64,000 nucleotides of DNA from Phaeosaccion multiseriatum (Eukaryota; Ochrophyta, other classes): assembly GCA_965112735.1 (NCBI GenBank), contig OZ218954.1, forward strand, positions 310,001 through 374,000. Reading direction: 5' to 3'. The notes under the pieces are model-generated. The model had not been told where the DNA came from, did no database searches, and saw nothing but the letters and a program-made list of their open reading frames with translations. A program made the position numbers and the translations under genes. How positions within the stretch are numbered: position 1 is the first letter of the stretch; each line of letters starts with the position of its first letter. Below, one piece after another: positions 1 through 13,166 of the stretch.

Positions 1-3000
1 TCTAAAAGGCGGGCAGCGTTCACCACGTCAGCTGCGGCGTTGTATGCCCCCATCCTGCGTGTGTGTGCGTGTGTGTGTGTGTGTGTGTATGTGTGTATGT
101 GTGTGTGTGTGTGTGCGTGGGTGTGCGCGTGGGTGTAGGTGTGTGGGTGTGTGGGTGGGGGCGAGAGAAGAGGGAAGGTTAGATCTGTCAGGACCATGCC
201 AGTGAGTCCCTCCTATGGAAAAAAGACAAAAATAAAAGGAGGAATACCAACCCCTACTTTGTTACGACGTGTACGTACTGCTTCCTTCAATCAGCGGTGT
301 GCTTGCCACGAAGGAGGGGGGGACATACACACACACACACACCAACAGCCAAACACACGCACACACACATAACACACACGCTACCTCTTCTGTACGTCCG
401 TCCGTCTGTCCCTCCCTCCCTCCCTCCCTCCTCACTCCCTCACTCCTTCCCCCCCCCCCCTTCCTCCCTTCCCCTCCCTCCCTCCTCTCTCGCCCCTCCC
501 TCCCTCCTCTCTCCCTCCCCTCCCTCCCATCTACTGCCATCCCTCTCTCCTTACGTACTTTTTGAGGATGCGAGCCTTTCTGTGGTGGAAATCCACCCCC
601 TTTGGCGACTGCTGAATACAAAGGTCCATCACCTCCTCCGCCTCCGCGAGTCGTCCTGTCTTCTCCAGAATTTGCCCTCGGAGGTAGTGGGCCCACAATA
701 GACTTTTCTGCAACGCCGCCTTCTCCTTCTGCTGCGGTGATGGTGATGGTGCTGATGACGATGATGATGATGATGATGATGATGACGACGACACTAACAA
801 TGCTGCCTCCCCTCCCTCCCCCCCTGCTGCTGTATCACCAACTGCTATAGCCGCCCCCCACTCCTCTATAAGCTTGTCCGTCAAGGCCTCAAGCTGCACC
901 ATCACGGGGTGCCGGGCAAGCACCACAGGGTCCTGATCCAGCACCATCTCACGACTCGGAGACCCTCCTCCTGCTCCTCCATCCACTATCTCTCCTCCTC
1001 CTCCTGCTACCGCTTCTGCAGTATCACCAACTGCTGTAGCAGCGTCTACCTCTACATCTTGTACAGGGGCGGGGGTGAGCCTCTGTCTCCTGCTTGGGGT
1101 TGTTAAAAGACCCGTGAGATCCGACCCCAGGCTTGGCACTCCCTTAGCTAGCCCTGAGCGAATGTACGTCTAAAGTGAGGGAGTTGGTGATGCAGAGTGA
1201 GCAAGAGAGTGGTGGATGAAGAGAGGGGGGGGGGAGGAGAGAAGGGAGAAGGGGAAGACAGAAGAGAGAGGAGAGGAGAGGAGAGAGGGGAGAAGACGGG
1301 ATATAGGAGAGAAGGGGAGGGGAGAGGAGGGGAGAGAAAAGAGAAGGGGAAGAGAGGGGAGAATGGCGGTGGGAGGTATATGGAAGGAAGAGTGGGCGAG
1401 GGAGTGGAGTAAACGTAAGTCGGATTGATTGAGCAAAGACACGGGTATATGGGTATTGCAGAGATAGAGAAAGGAGTGCAGCAGCAGCAGCACCAGCAGC
1501 AGCACCACCAGCAGCAGCAGCACCAGCAGCAGCACCACCAGCAGCAGCAGCACCAGCAGCAGCACCAACACCAACACCACCTTGACCACCACTACCACCA
1601 ACACCACCACCAACACCACCACCACCAACACCACCACCACCACCACCACCACCACCACCACCACCTCACCCCAGTGGACCACCTGAACGCCCGAGTGAAG
1701 GCTAAGGCCCGAGTGCACTTACTTACCTCGAGTTGTGATCGGAGCTCTTCCCCCTCCAGAAAGGTGAGAGGGATCCGTTGACATGCGGCGGAGTGAGGGT
1801 ACGTCTTGCCGAGCACTGAAGGGGGGGGGGGGGTTCGAAGGGTATGGTGGTGATATGGTGAGAGGTTGAGGGTGGACAGGGCAGCCGCATAGGGGAGCAG
1901 AGAGAGAGAGAGAGAGGGAGAGAGGGGGGAGGGGACAGAGAGGAGAGAGAGGAGAGAGGGAGAGCGGGGGAGAGAGAAAGAGAAGAGAGGAAGAAAGGGA
2001 GGAAGAGAAGAGAGAGGGAAGGAAGGAAGGAAGGGTAGAGGGCAGGAGAATAGGGCCAAGAGAGCATGGGCCAGCAAGGAAGAGGGCGTTGGGAAGGAGG
2101 GCAACAGGGCAGGATGGCAGCAGATGGTAGAGGGCGGAGGGAAGCGACGGGAAGGGTGGAATGAGCGAGGCGTCTCAGTCGGCGATGGAGGAGAGGAGGA
2201 GAGAAGGACACGCAATGGCAGGGGAATACGCTGAGAGTGCATACTCAAAACTCACAGACTCAAACACACAACATATCACCAACCTGCGTACATGTCCCTG
2301 AGAGTGGATCTTTGCTCACTGGAGAGGACCAACTCCGTCGATGGCAACTTACACGCCCCCAGCGCCATCACCCTCCGGCAGTCCCCGGGGGGCAGCTTGA
2401 GGGATGCACACTGCAAGCCCCTATGGAAGACGTAGTTCTCCTCTCCACGCTTTAGGAGCCGTCTGTGGTGGTTGGTAAGGGTGGGATAAGATAAGAGGGG
2501 GGGGGGTGAGAGCCCAACGCTGCCATGTACACTCTCACCTCTGCCTCTACCCTGTGCCATCCTTCGCCATGAACTGCCATTCCACCCACCCACCGCATAC
2601 AGCCCCTCTGTGTACTCTCTGTTACTGTGTCTTCCCCTGCCCATCCGCTCCCATCCCTTGCCATCCACTAACATCCTCTTCCATCCGCTGCCATCCCCCG
2701 CCATGCACTGCCATCTATCCCACACACCTCTCTGTTACTGTGTCTTCCCCTGCCCATCCACTACTATCCCTTGTCATCCACTAACATCCTCTTCCATCCG
2801 CTGCCATCCCCCGCCATGCACTGCCATCCATCCCACACACCTCTCTGTTACTGTGTCTTCCCCTGCCCATCCACTACTATCCCTTGTCATCCACTAACAT
2901 CCTCTTCCACCCGCTGCCATCCCCCGCCATGCACTGCCATCCATCCCACACACCTCTCTGTTACTGTGTCTTCCCCTGCCCATCCACTACTATCCCTTGT

Positions 3001-6000
3001 CATCCACTAACATCCTCTTCCACCCGCTGCCATCCTCCACCATGCACTGCCATCCATCCCACGCACCTGTACAGCCCCGCTGCCTGCTCGTGTCTCCGCG
3101 TGAGCAGCAACAGCTCTCCCCTCCGTAGCTCCCAGCTGAGCACATCCATCACCACCTGGGAGGGGAGGATGGCAGTGGACGGCGGAGGATGGGGGTGAAA
3201 CTGTCAAACTGCCAACCTGAAACTCACAACCCTCTCTCTCCTTGCATCTTCTCCATTCCATATTCCAACGCTCTCTCCTCCACTAAACCAGTCTATACTC
3301 AAACTCATGACTCCTTCTCCTCCCCCACTGACTTACTGACCTTTTTGCAGATGTCGAGATCGTCCAGCGCCTCCTGATGCCTGCCTGCCTCCACAAGGAG
3401 CTCATTGCGGTACAGAGCGAGTTCAGAGGTGTCGTAATCCTTCACGGCCACGTCTTCGCCCTTCGTTGGGGGGTTGGGGAGAGGGAGGGAGGGAGGGAGG
3501 GAGAGAAAGACACAGAGAGAGACACACACAGAGAGAGAGAGAGGCGAGAGTAAGAGATGGCGAGAGAGAGGATGGCAGCGGATGGGGGAGAGAGGGGGTG
3601 GGGAGAAACAAGGGAGAGATGGAGAGAGAATGGCAGCGGATGGAGGGGGGGTCAGAGGGGGGGCGTTTCGGGCACCAGACGGGGGGGGGGAATGTACGGA
3701 CGTACACAACGAGCGCAGTTGTGGTGCACACACACACACACACACACACGCATACACACACACGCATACATGCAAACGCATACCACATACCCATCCTCTA
3801 TCTTCACACCCACCCACTGTCCTGACACCCACTCACTCTCCTCTATCCTGACACCACTCACTCATCCACCTTCTGCCCTGATACACACACCCCTTCCACC
3901 CACCCTCTGTACTGACACCCACCCACCCACTGTCCTGACACCCACCCACCCTCTGTCCTGACACCCACACACTCTCTATCCTGACACCCACTCACTCACC
4001 CCTATGCTTTCGTTGAAGGAGTCGATAACCTTGATAGCGACGTCAATGTCCCCTCTGATGTGATTGGCGACGATGAAGGCCATCCAGTTCTGCCGCACGT
4101 TGCTCTTGAGGGAGAGGATCCGACGGCGTGTCTCCACGTAACCGCCCATCTCGCGCAGTTGCACTTGGAGGTTGCTGCGGAGGAAGTGAAGTGAACATAA
4201 GGAGGCGTATGGGTAGGATGGGTGGGGGGGTGGGGTGGTGGGTGGGTGAGTTGGTGGGTGGGTGGGTGGGTGGGGTGGTGGGCGTAGGTGAGTGAGTGAG
4301 TGAGTGAGTGGGTGGGTGGGAGGGAAGAGGGAGGGAGGGAGGTTAGACGTTAAAACGTTTCAGAAGGCCAGAGAGGGAGTGACAAGAAGGAGGGAGGTAG
4401 GGGGGGTGACGTCTGAGAGAAGATTGTAGACGTGCAGGACGGACGGAGGAGGAGACTACAGAGGAATATGGCCCCCCTCCACTCACCCACCCACCCACCC
4501 AGCCAGCCACCCACGCAGTGACTTAGCACCTGCCTACTCACCCGCTCACTCCCTCCCTCCCTCATTCACTCACGCACTCCCGAACTCACTAACTCACTCC
4601 CTCCCTCTCTCATCCCCTCTCTTCCTCCCTCCCTCACTCACTCCCTCACTCCTTCACTCACTCACTGCCGCACTCTCTCCCTCCCTCACTCACTCACTCA
4701 CTCACTCACTCACCCACTCTCTCCCTCCCTCACCCCCTCCCTCACTCACCCCAGGTCTCTGAGTATTTGCATACTCTCCGGCTCAATCTTCAGGGCCTTC
4801 TTGTAGCACTGGATGGCCTGTGGGTGCGCGCGTGTCAGAGTTTCAAGTTTCAGTTTCCTTCGAATAACATTGCATACTGGTTATCCAGCTTCATTTTCAG
4901 TTCTGCGTATCGTAGCTTCCATCCCCCCTGTGCAGTAAACCATCCACATCGCCCTCCACTGCCATCCATCGTTTGCCATCCCCTCCCATCCACTGCCATC
5001 CACTGCCATCCACTGACTGACCTGTGCGTAGTTCCTGTCCCCCCTGTGCAACAAGCCGTACACATGCCAACACACGTGTGAGGCCATGTCATGAAGAAGA
5101 CCTTTCTTCACGTACTCGTAGGCCTCTTCTTTCCTGCTCCAGGGTGGATGGCAGTGGATGGCATATATATATAGAGAGAGAGTAGAGAGTGGATTGAAAG
5201 AGAGAGGGGGGGGAGAGAGAGTAAGGGAGAAAAGAGAGGGGGGGAGGGAGGGAGAGAAGAGAGAGAGGGGGAGGGAGGGAGAGAAGAGAGAGAGGGGGAG
5301 GGGGAGTAAGTCACATGGAGTGGATGGCAGTTGATGGGGGGGATAGAGGAAGGATGGCAGTGTACAGGTGAGGCAAAGGGGGGATGTCAGCGTAAGGTGT
5401 GGTGTGGCGATGGCACCTCTGTGACTGACTGACTGACACCAAGTACGGACGATTAACTTGCACTAAGAACTAGGCTACTAACATTACCTTGCACCAAGAA
5501 GTAGCTTACTAACACAAACTTGCACTAACAAGAAGCTTACTAACCTATCCAAGCAGTTGAGGGTGAGGCCCTTCATGGCGAGGGTCTCTCCATGCTCAGG
5601 GAACTTCTTGAGGAGCGTATCGGCACACTTTACGCCCTTCTTGTACTGCTTGTTCTCGTAGTGTTTCTAGTAGAGGCAGGGAGGGAGACAGGGAGGGAGG
5701 GAGGGAGGGAGGCAGGGGGGGAGGAAGGGAGGGAGGGAAGGAGGGAGGGAGGGAGGGAGGGAAGGAGGGAAGGAGGGAGGGAGGGAGGGAGGAAACGAGG
5801 GAGGCAGGGAGGCAGGGAAGGAGGCAGGGAGTGAGTGAGGGAGGGAGGGAAGGAGGGAGTGAGTGAGGAAGGGAGGGAGGGTGGAAGGTAGTGGGCGTAG
5901 GAGTCGGTTGGATGAGAGGGAAGGGGAGGAAGGGAGCGAGAGAGAGGGCATCCACATGCTTTGGAGGGGGAGTGAACAATGTGGAGGGGAGGGCAAGGGT

Positions 6001-6356
6001 GGAGTGGATTGTTTGCTTCGCTCCAAGGGAGAGGGGAGGGGGGTATGGATGGATGGCTGGCAGTGGAGAGGGAGGGGGGAGGGACACACTCCATGGCAGC
6101 AGCATCAGCATCCGCCTGTTTGCGACGGCCGACTCTGATGAGATACCAGTGGCCATGACTCTTGCTGTACAAAATATCAGATGGTGCCCAATGTTGCTTG
6201 ACCATCCTCTCTCTCTCTCTCTCTCCTCGCCGTGCTCCTCCCTCCTTCCTCGCCCCGCTCTTCGCTCCTTGTCACCCTCTGCCTCCCCCCGCCACTTGCT
6301 GCCGCTGCTGGTGCTGCCTCTCCTACTAATGTATGCCAGCTGATGCTGTATCGCCA

Positions 6357-6392
<36 letters not shown>

Positions 6393-6592
6393 ACTGCTCC
6401 CAAGGCACAGACAGGGATGCTTGCCCATTGCTCAGAAGCTCCTTAAAGAATCCCTCTCGCTCCTGTCTCGAAATAATGCAGCATCCTTTTCTCCTTCAGT
6501 ACCCTCTCTCCACCAAACTCTCTGACCCTCTCTCTCTCTCTCACATACACACTCTCTCTCTCTCACTCTCCACCTCCCACTCTCTCTCTGTC

Positions 6593-6645
<53 letters not shown>

Positions 6646-6749
6646 CTTTGCCTCCTTGCACTCACCACTACGGCTTTGAAGAGGTCCGCCTCCTTCTTGG
6701 GCAGCACCCGATTGGGCGGCAGCGCGGCCACCACTCGCTTGCCCGACAT
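1..6749 (-). CDS. NAA15: N-alpha-acetyltransferase 15, NatA auxiliary subunit (partial, C-terminus beyond left edge)
   Basis: TPR scaffold that anchors the NatA catalytic subunit NAA10 to ribosomes for co-translational N-terminal acetylation (known for the family). Eleven exons in consistent phase: 6666-6749, 5545-5666, 5022-5133, 4750-4817, 4000-4174, 3341-3460, 3067-3155, 2284-2462, 1727-1815, 559-1169 and 1-54 (open), giving about 567 residues. Landmarks in the order of animal NAA15: [109 protein letters not shown] and [16 protein letters not shown]. The start ATG at 6749 fits the family N-terminus. Exon 10 is odd: it carries a low-complexity insertion (two AVGDTA copies, Gly runs, a 13-Ser run) between the TPR units around '[15 protein letters not shown]' and '[18 protein letters not shown]'. 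The gene shares a 321-bp divergent promoter with GSA aminotransferase. Confidence 0.93.
2595..3064. repeat. 113-bp minisatellite in an NAA15 intron, abutting a splice donor
   Basis: Near-identical units begin at 2708, 2821, 2934 and 3047 (period exactly 113), with a diverged copy before 2708. The array runs up to the donor of the 3067-3155 exon. In the sense (minus) direction each unit carries AGGTGTGTGGG, a copy of the true donor AGGTGCGTGGG, so the intron holds several donor look-alikes. Confidence 0.9.
3790..3999. repeat. GTGTCAGGACA array starting at an NAA15 splice donor
   Basis: Directly after the donor of the 4000-4174 exon the intron, read on the minus strand, consists of 25-30 bp units each containing GTGTCAGGACA or a close variant. 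The same unit begins an MSH2 intron (about 40570-40658). Confidence 0.75.
5455..5544. repeat. Three ~33-bp units starting at the donor of NAA15 exon 2
   Basis: In the minus direction the intron opens with three imperfect units of the type GTTAGTAAGC...TTAGTGCAAG. The first unit is itself the 5' splice site. Confidence 0.7.
5670..5880. repeat. (GGGA)n-type purine tract at an NAA15 acceptor
   Basis: Long imperfect GGGA/GGAA run. In the minus (sense) direction it is the pyrimidine tract immediately upstream of the acceptor of the 5545-5666 exon. Confidence 0.8.
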
Positions 6750-7070
6750 GTTGCTTGGCTTGTGCTAAACACACCACCCTGCACAAGCACCAGAGGCGAA
6801 AATTGAGCTGCACGAATTATATGTACTTCCCACGATCCTACGCTACCGCAAGGGAGCGAACCCACAAGCAAACACCGCAACCGCAATGCACCCCGTTGCT
6901 CCTGTTCCACAGGTGACACACCGCTCTTACCTGTTCAAGCCGAGTCTGAAGATGATGGTTAGAGAGACACAATGGATCTTACGTAATGTTACGTCCACCT
7001 TTCCATTTGAGGTTGTGCACCCTCCACCACTGTTGTAGTAACGAGCTCTCTCGCCCCCACACACACCGCA
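6750..7070. promoter_or_regulatory. Divergent promoter region between NAA15 and GSA aminotransferase
   Basis: Only 321 bp separate the two opposed start codons, so both promoters must lie here or within the genes. The stretch is free of the simple repeats that fill the introns. It contains two close TTACGT elements around 6979-6995 (cttacgtaatgttacgtcc). No TATA box is obvious. Promoter activity is inferred from position only. Confidence 0.5.
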
Positions 7071-10000
7071 ATGAGTCCGAACAAGAATGTGATGGCCGTG
7101 GTGGTGGCACTCTGCCTGGGATCCCAGACACAAGCCTTCACCGGCACCTCCTTGGCAGCGGGTATCAAGCATGCAAGCGTGAGGCGAGCGGCGGGATCCA
7201 AGCATGCTTCCTCCACCAGAATGGCTTTCACCACCACCAAGTCCGACGAGGTCTTCACCGAGGCAAAGGTGGGTCGTAGGCGAAGATTGCAACCGACCCA
7301 CCGCAGGCGGGGTGTGTGTGTGGTTGATGCACAAGGGTAGGGATGAGGGCCTGTGGAAGTAGAGCATTGTTCCCCCATCATTAAATTCATTGCGCCGTTG
7401 CATCTCTTCATGACTGCTTGTCCGCATGTGCTTGCCCTTGCGAACTCGGCCTTTTACAGTCTTGCAATGAGAGGTAGAGGGGGGGGTGAAGGGGCCGGCG
7501 GTTCACCATCCTTACCACGACAAAAATCGTTTCGTTCAGTTCAGCGTCTTTTTCTCTCGCTTCTTTCTCCCTCACTCTCTCGGCTGTGTACCCCTCTATC
7601 CCTCTCTCGCGCGCGCGCTCTCATGCGTTTGACCCGAGTCGTGCAAAAAGCATGCACCACTTGGACCAAAGCATGTATGCTCAACCCACTCATGCGCCCT
7701 TCCGACAAAAGCAAAAGCATGTGTACTCAACCTACTCATGCGCCCCCATTCCTTATTGACATCTTTCCTCCCTCCCTCCCTCCCTCCCTCCTTCTCTCCC
7801 TTCCAGACACTCATGCCCGGAGGAGTGTCTTCCCCAGTGCGTGCCTTCAAGTCTGTGGGAGGGAACCCCGTTGTGTTTGACCGTGTCAAGGGCTCTCATT
7901 CGTGGGATGTGGACGGAAATGAATACATTGACTACGTTGGCACGTGGGGACCCGCTATTGTGGGACATGCCGACGATGAGGTGAATGTGTTGGTGATAGA
8001 GAGGGAGGGAGGGGCAGGAGAGAGAGAGAGAGAGAGAGAGAGTCAAGCGGATAGAGAGGGAGGGAGAGAGATAAGAGAGAGAGAGGGGGGGCGGGGGGGG
8101 GGGGGGGCGAGTGAAGAGGGACAGGGGAGGCATGAGTGGCCCAGCCCCCTTGGGTCACATTTTCCATCACTCGCTCACTCACCCACCCACCCCACGCCTG
8201 CTCAACTCACTCTCACTCCCAAACAAACGTAAACTAACACACACCAGGTGCTGGCCGCCATTGGAGAGACCATGAAGAAGGGCACCTCTTTCGGCGCCCC
8301 CTGCATGCTGGAGAACGAGTTGGCCAAGATGGTCATCGATGCCGTGCCATCTGTGGAGATGGTCCGATTCACCAACTCAGGCACTGAGGTGAGGCGGGTT
8401 CGTGTGTGTGTGTGTGTGCGTGCGACAGAGAGAGAGAGGTTGACGTGTATATTCGTTGATAGATGGCAGTGGATGGATCGAAGCTTCTTGTGCGTGAAAC
8501 TAAACTCAAACTGCACCTGCATCTCTCTCCCTCTTACACAGGCGTGCATGGGCATGCTTCGTTTGGTTCGAGCCTTTACTGGCAGGGAAAAGGTGGTGAA
8601 GTTCAACGGATGCTACCACGGGCACGCTGACTCCTTCCTGGTGCAGGTGAGGAGCGAGGGGGAGAGAGAGGGAGAGGGAGGGCGAAGAAAGAGAGAAGGG
8701 AAACTTTCTTTTCTTGACTTATAGGAATCAGCCTAAGAATTACGTATGTATCACGAGAGTGTGCATCCCTTCCTTAGCCCCTCCTCTGACACACTCTACT
8801 ACATCCTCTCCCTCCTCTCCTTTCCCTCCCTCCTCCTCCTCAACCTCCTCAACCTCCTCATCCTCCTCCTCCTCCTCCCCGTCCTCCTCCCCCTCCTCCT
8901 CTTCTTCCTCCTCCTCCAGGCCGGCTCCGGAGTGGCCACCCTGGGTTTGCCCGACTCCCCCGGGGTACCCCAAGGGGCCACAGGTAAGAATGACGCAATC
9001 ACAAGTGTTTCTCAGCTTTTCAGACACTATCAATGATAATGCAAAACAGATACCTTCATGTTATGCCCCCCTCTTTTCACGCCCTCCTCCTCCTCCTCCT
9101 CCCTCCCATATATGACCAAACGCAACGTGGATGGCCTTTTTGCCCTGCCCCCCCCCCCCCCCCCCCCTGGCCTCCCTCCACGTCACCTCTGTCCCTGCCC
9201 TAACTCCCTCCCTCCCTGTCCCTCCCTCCCTCTCCCTCCCTCTCGCCCTCCCCCCCCCTCCATCAGCCACTACCCTTGTTGCCAAGTACAATGACCTTGC
9301 ATCTGTGGAGGAGCTGCTCAAGGGCAACGACGTCGCCGCTGTGATCCTGGAGCCTGTGGTAGGCAACTCAGGCTTCATCGCCCCCACACAGGAGTTCCTC
9401 CAGGGCTGCAGGGACCTCTCCACCAAGGTTAGTGACTTACTACAGCGTCTTAGTGACTTACTACAGCGTCTTAGTGACTTACTACAGCGTCTGCGGAGGT
9501 GGACAGAGGTGGATAAATGACTTACTGGATGGGGTGGATTGGTGACTTACTGGATTGGGGCGGAAAGTCTGTCATTCAGGACATGGTGGAGTGGGGTGGA
9601 TGGAGGCATTCCCCCCCCCCCCCTTTCCCTCCTCATACATGCTCATACATATCTTAATCCCTCTTCTCCCTCGTCTCCCCACCCCCCCCTTCCCTCCCTC
9701 CCTGGTCTTCTCTTTCCCCCTCTCAGTACGGCGCCCTCCTTGTGTTCGACGAGGTCATGACAGGTTTCCGTATTTCTTACGGCGGGGCCCAGGAGCACTT
9801 CGGTGTCACCCCTGACGTCACCACCATGGGCAAGGTCAGTTTCCAGCTTCAGTTTTATGGCCAGCGTACCACCTCCACCTCGTCCTCCCGCTGCTGCTAC
9901 CGCTCCTTCTCTTTCTCCTCCTTGTCCTCTTCGTCATCATCCTGCTGCTCCTCCTCCTCGTCCTGTATCACCAACTTCTGCAGGTCATTGGCGGAGGGCT

Positions 10001-10150
10001 CCCCGTTGGAGCATACGGAGGCCGCAAGGACATCATGGAGATGGTCGCACCCGCAGGCCCCATGTACCAGGTGAGGCAGATGGCAGTGGACGATGGACTG
10101 CGGAGGGAGGGGGAAGGGGGAAGGTGCTTACACGACACGACGACTTGGAA

Positions 10151-10190
<40 letters not shown>

Positions 10191-11485
10191 GTGCCTCTCT
10201 CACACCCCACCCTCTCTCCGCTCTCTCACTGCCCTGTACCGTCCTGACACCCTTCCACATGCTCTCTCTCTCTCTCTGTCCTGACACCCTGTCCTCCAAC
10301 AGGCCGGCACCCTATCGGGAAACCCCCTGGCCATGATCGCAGGCATCACCACCATGAAGATCCTCAAGAGGGAGGGCTCGTACGAGCACCTGGCCAGCGT
10401 CTCCAAGAGGGTGAGTGGCTGTTGTAGTTCCAGTTGTCCTTGACACCAGTTTCAGTTGATGAGTTGGGGTGTGGGAGACCTGCTGCTGAGCGGAGTTTGA
10501 ATAATATTACGTAGTATTACGGTGCATGTCTATGGTGTTGGACACTGATAGTAAGGTCACGTGAACTGAGCACTGGAAACTGAAACTGAGAACCACAGCT
10601 TAGGATGATAGATGTGATGGGTGGGGGGGTTGATGCCTCGGTCATAGGTCCAATGAGGTTGAATTCAACTTATCTGAACCCCAAAAACTAACCTACCGAT
10701 CAATCCATCTTCTCCCTGTGCTCACGCTTTGCTGTGTGTTGGTCATCTCTCTGGACGTTTTGTATCACCAACACTCACAGCTGGTGGACGGTGTGTTGGC
10801 GGCCGCGAAGAAGCACGGAGTCGCCATGTGCGGCGGATACATCTCCGGAATGTTCGGATTCTTCTTCTGCGAGGGACCCGTTACCTGCTTCGAGGAGGCT
10901 TCCGCAACCGATACCGAGAAGGTCAGTGACGTCATGCTGCATTGGGATGGCAGTGGATGGGATGGCAGTGGGTGGGGGGAGGGAAGGAGGGGGGTGCGGA
11001 TGGACACAAGGCGAGCGACGTGAAGGAAAGGAGAGAGAAGGGGGGAGGGGGTGGATAGGGAAGTCCTCTCTGCCTCTCGTCTCTCTCGTCTCTCCCTCTC
11101 TCTGTGTGTGTGTGTGTGTGTGCGGTGGGGGTAGTGTCCAGTGTCGTCGACGGTGTGTTGTCAAGTGTCGTTGTGTGTTATGTGCCGCCCCTTTCCACCT
11201 CTCATCGGAACTCTCTCGCACTCCCTCACTTCCATCCTTCGTTTGCCCTCTCCATTCCTCCCTCCCTCCCTCCCTCCCTCTCTCATCCCTCCACTCTCCC
11301 TCCACAACATGCTCTCCTCCCCTCCCTCCTTCCCTCAGTTCGCCAAGTGGCACCGAATGATGCTCGAGGAGGGCGTGTACCTCGCCCCGTCTTCTTATGA
11401 GGCAGGCTTCGCGTCCCTCGCACACACCGATGAGGATGTTGACAAGACAATCGCCGCGGCGGATAGGGTGCTCGCCAAGCTGTAA
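7071..11485 (+). CDS. GSA: Glutamate-1-semialdehyde 2,1-aminomutase, plastid precursor
   Basis: PLP enzyme converting glutamate-1-semialdehyde to 5-aminolevulinate, the committed C5 route to chlorophyll and heme in plastids. Exons: 7071-7268, 7807-7980, 8248-8388, 8542-8646, 8920-8983, 9267-9427, 9727-9834, 9984-10070, 10303-10410, 10781-10921 and 11339-11485 (477 residues, all phases fit). Exon 1 encodes a signal peptide ending near LGSQTQ-AF, then a basic Ser/Thr-rich transit region; mature enzyme starts near [19 protein letters not shown]. Family motifs in order: [41 protein letters not shown], and [18 protein letters not shown], where Lys317 is the PLP lysine, followed by [13 protein letters not shown]. 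Length and motif order are complete. The ATG at 7071 is the only one giving the plastid leader. Confidence 0.98.
9428..9494 (+). repeat. 22-bp unit x3 beginning at the GSA intron 6 donor
   Basis: The unit TTAGTGACTTACTACAGCGTC is tandemly repeated three times, and the first copy supplies the GT of the splice donor. Confidence 0.9.
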
Positions 11486-12886
11486 TGGGCTTTGAGGGGC
11501 TGTTCAATTCCACTACTTACCTTCATAGACCAGACCATTTGTCTTCAAAAATAAATACATATTTAATTTTATACTTAGTAAGTAGATGAAACCCGTAAGA
11601 AGGAGCGAGATGTGGCTGCGTGCGTGGTGTGCTGCTCGCATGCTGCGGAAACCCTCCCTCCTGGGACGTTGAAGTACTGCACTACTGCTCCCTCGTCCCT
11701 GCCTGGCCCTCGTGCTTCTCATCACGTGATCATGTGTTCGTTTTTCGCCGACCCCCTCCCCTCTTTCTGGTGCCAGCCACACAGCAAGAAGACAAAAAAT
11801 CAGCTTAGCTCCGACTGGCTAGTACCGGTACGGCTAACTGCCATCAACCGCCCAGTCATGAACAAGAACCCACCGTGAACCCCCCCCCCCTATCTACTGA
11901 TCTCTTCAATCTTCAATCATTAGACGCACGTCCCGCCCCAACCGCAGTTCTACCTCTAACTTATCATGGCTGGGCCCTGACCCCATCCACCACCCAGCAG
12001 TCACTGCCTGAACATTTTGAGAACCTCCTGAGGATGAGCACGTCACGTCATGGTCAGCTTCAATCGCCCCGCCTTCCTTTTTTTTTCATTTATCAATTTA
12101 TCAACATTGTGACGAGCTTGGAAAATGCCAATGACCCCCCGCTGGGCGGCTGTTGTTGGGCCTTTGTTCTAAGTTTTGTTTTTATTTTGGGAAAACGTTT
12201 CATGTGAATCTTTTGCAGCTTCCACCAGGGCAAACCACAAAAACAAAATACACACTTCGTAGCCCCGTGCCGGCCCGGGTCTGTAACACGCTTCCCCTAT
12301 CATCCCATCCCCTGTCAACCTGGTGGTCTAGCACCGGGATAGAGCGGCACCGAGCAAAGCGAAGCAAAGAGGGGTGATGTCTGCGTAAGCGGTGGGGCGC
12401 ACTTGAGAGAAGACTGGTAGTCAGTCGCTTGACGAAAGGCGAAGAGCTGGGAAAAAGGCCCAGGGCAAACCGAGTTTGACCACCAGGGCCAAACCGAGCT
12501 TGGCTTCCGATAGAAAGCCGCCCGAGCAGCAGCTGCAGTAGCGGCAGCGGCGACGACAGCGACGGGTGAGAGGAAGGGTCCTGGCTATGCTGTACAGAAC
12601 GTCTTTGCTGCTTCCAATGCCGCAGCAGTAGCAGTGAAACCTGACCTCCCTTACCCCTCGGTGACATTTTCCCGTCTCATCATCCACCCACCCCGTCCGC
12701 CCCCGCAGCCCCCCACCCAAGGCTTTGCATTACTCCCCTCCTCCCCCCCCCCCTTCCTTCCTTCCTTCCTTCCTTCCTCTTTACGCCCGCGTCCGCCCCC
12801 CCCCCTGTTTGGGGGTAGCTGTCTAAATATCAGACTTTTCGTGTTTCGTCTCTAACTCCAACTCGTCCCCTCTCTATGCAGGAGCC
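11486..12886. other. GSA 3' UTR and upstream region of the large glycosyltransferase-like gene
   Basis: A consensus AATAAA lies at 11550-11555, 65 nt after the GSA stop, and probably ends that transcript. I see no convincing coding region on either strand in the remaining 1.3 kb; frames are of random composition. The segment ctctatgcag just before 12881 resembles a splice acceptor, so the downstream gene may have a 5' UTR intron here. Confidence 0.5.
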
Positions 12887-13129
12887 ATGCCCGCCGGCCC
12901 AGAAGACAGCGGGGTGGCCGCGTCGGTCCCGGCGTCGAGGGCAAGGGATGTCACCATCGCTGCCCTGTCCGCCGCCCTGTCCGCGGCCGTCGTGGTGCTG
13001 GCCCTTAGCACCACCCCCAACATGGCACCCCCCATCAACGATCTCGCCAGCGCCTCCGCCTCCGAACATGGCGCTCGCTCCCTGTGGATGGGAGCTGCTG
13101 ACGATAATCATAGTAACAAGCATCCGGAT

Positions 13130-13166
<37 letters not shown>

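Noticed and set aside
831-1035. AVGDTA as a functional peptide motif shared by NAA15, MSH2 and others
   Set aside because: The same DNA is read as other peptides in other frames and also occurs in introns, so the DNA motif, not the peptide, is conserved.
1425-1781. Open frame of Gln/His repeats on the plus strand
   Set aside because: It is the antisense of a trinucleotide repeat in an NAA15 intron; no start context, splice signals or non-repeat coding sequence.
12200-12720. Possible minus-strand gene upstream of the glycosyltransferase-like gene
   Set aside because: Random-looking Ser/Leu/Arg composition, no recognisable motif and no phase-consistent splice partners.
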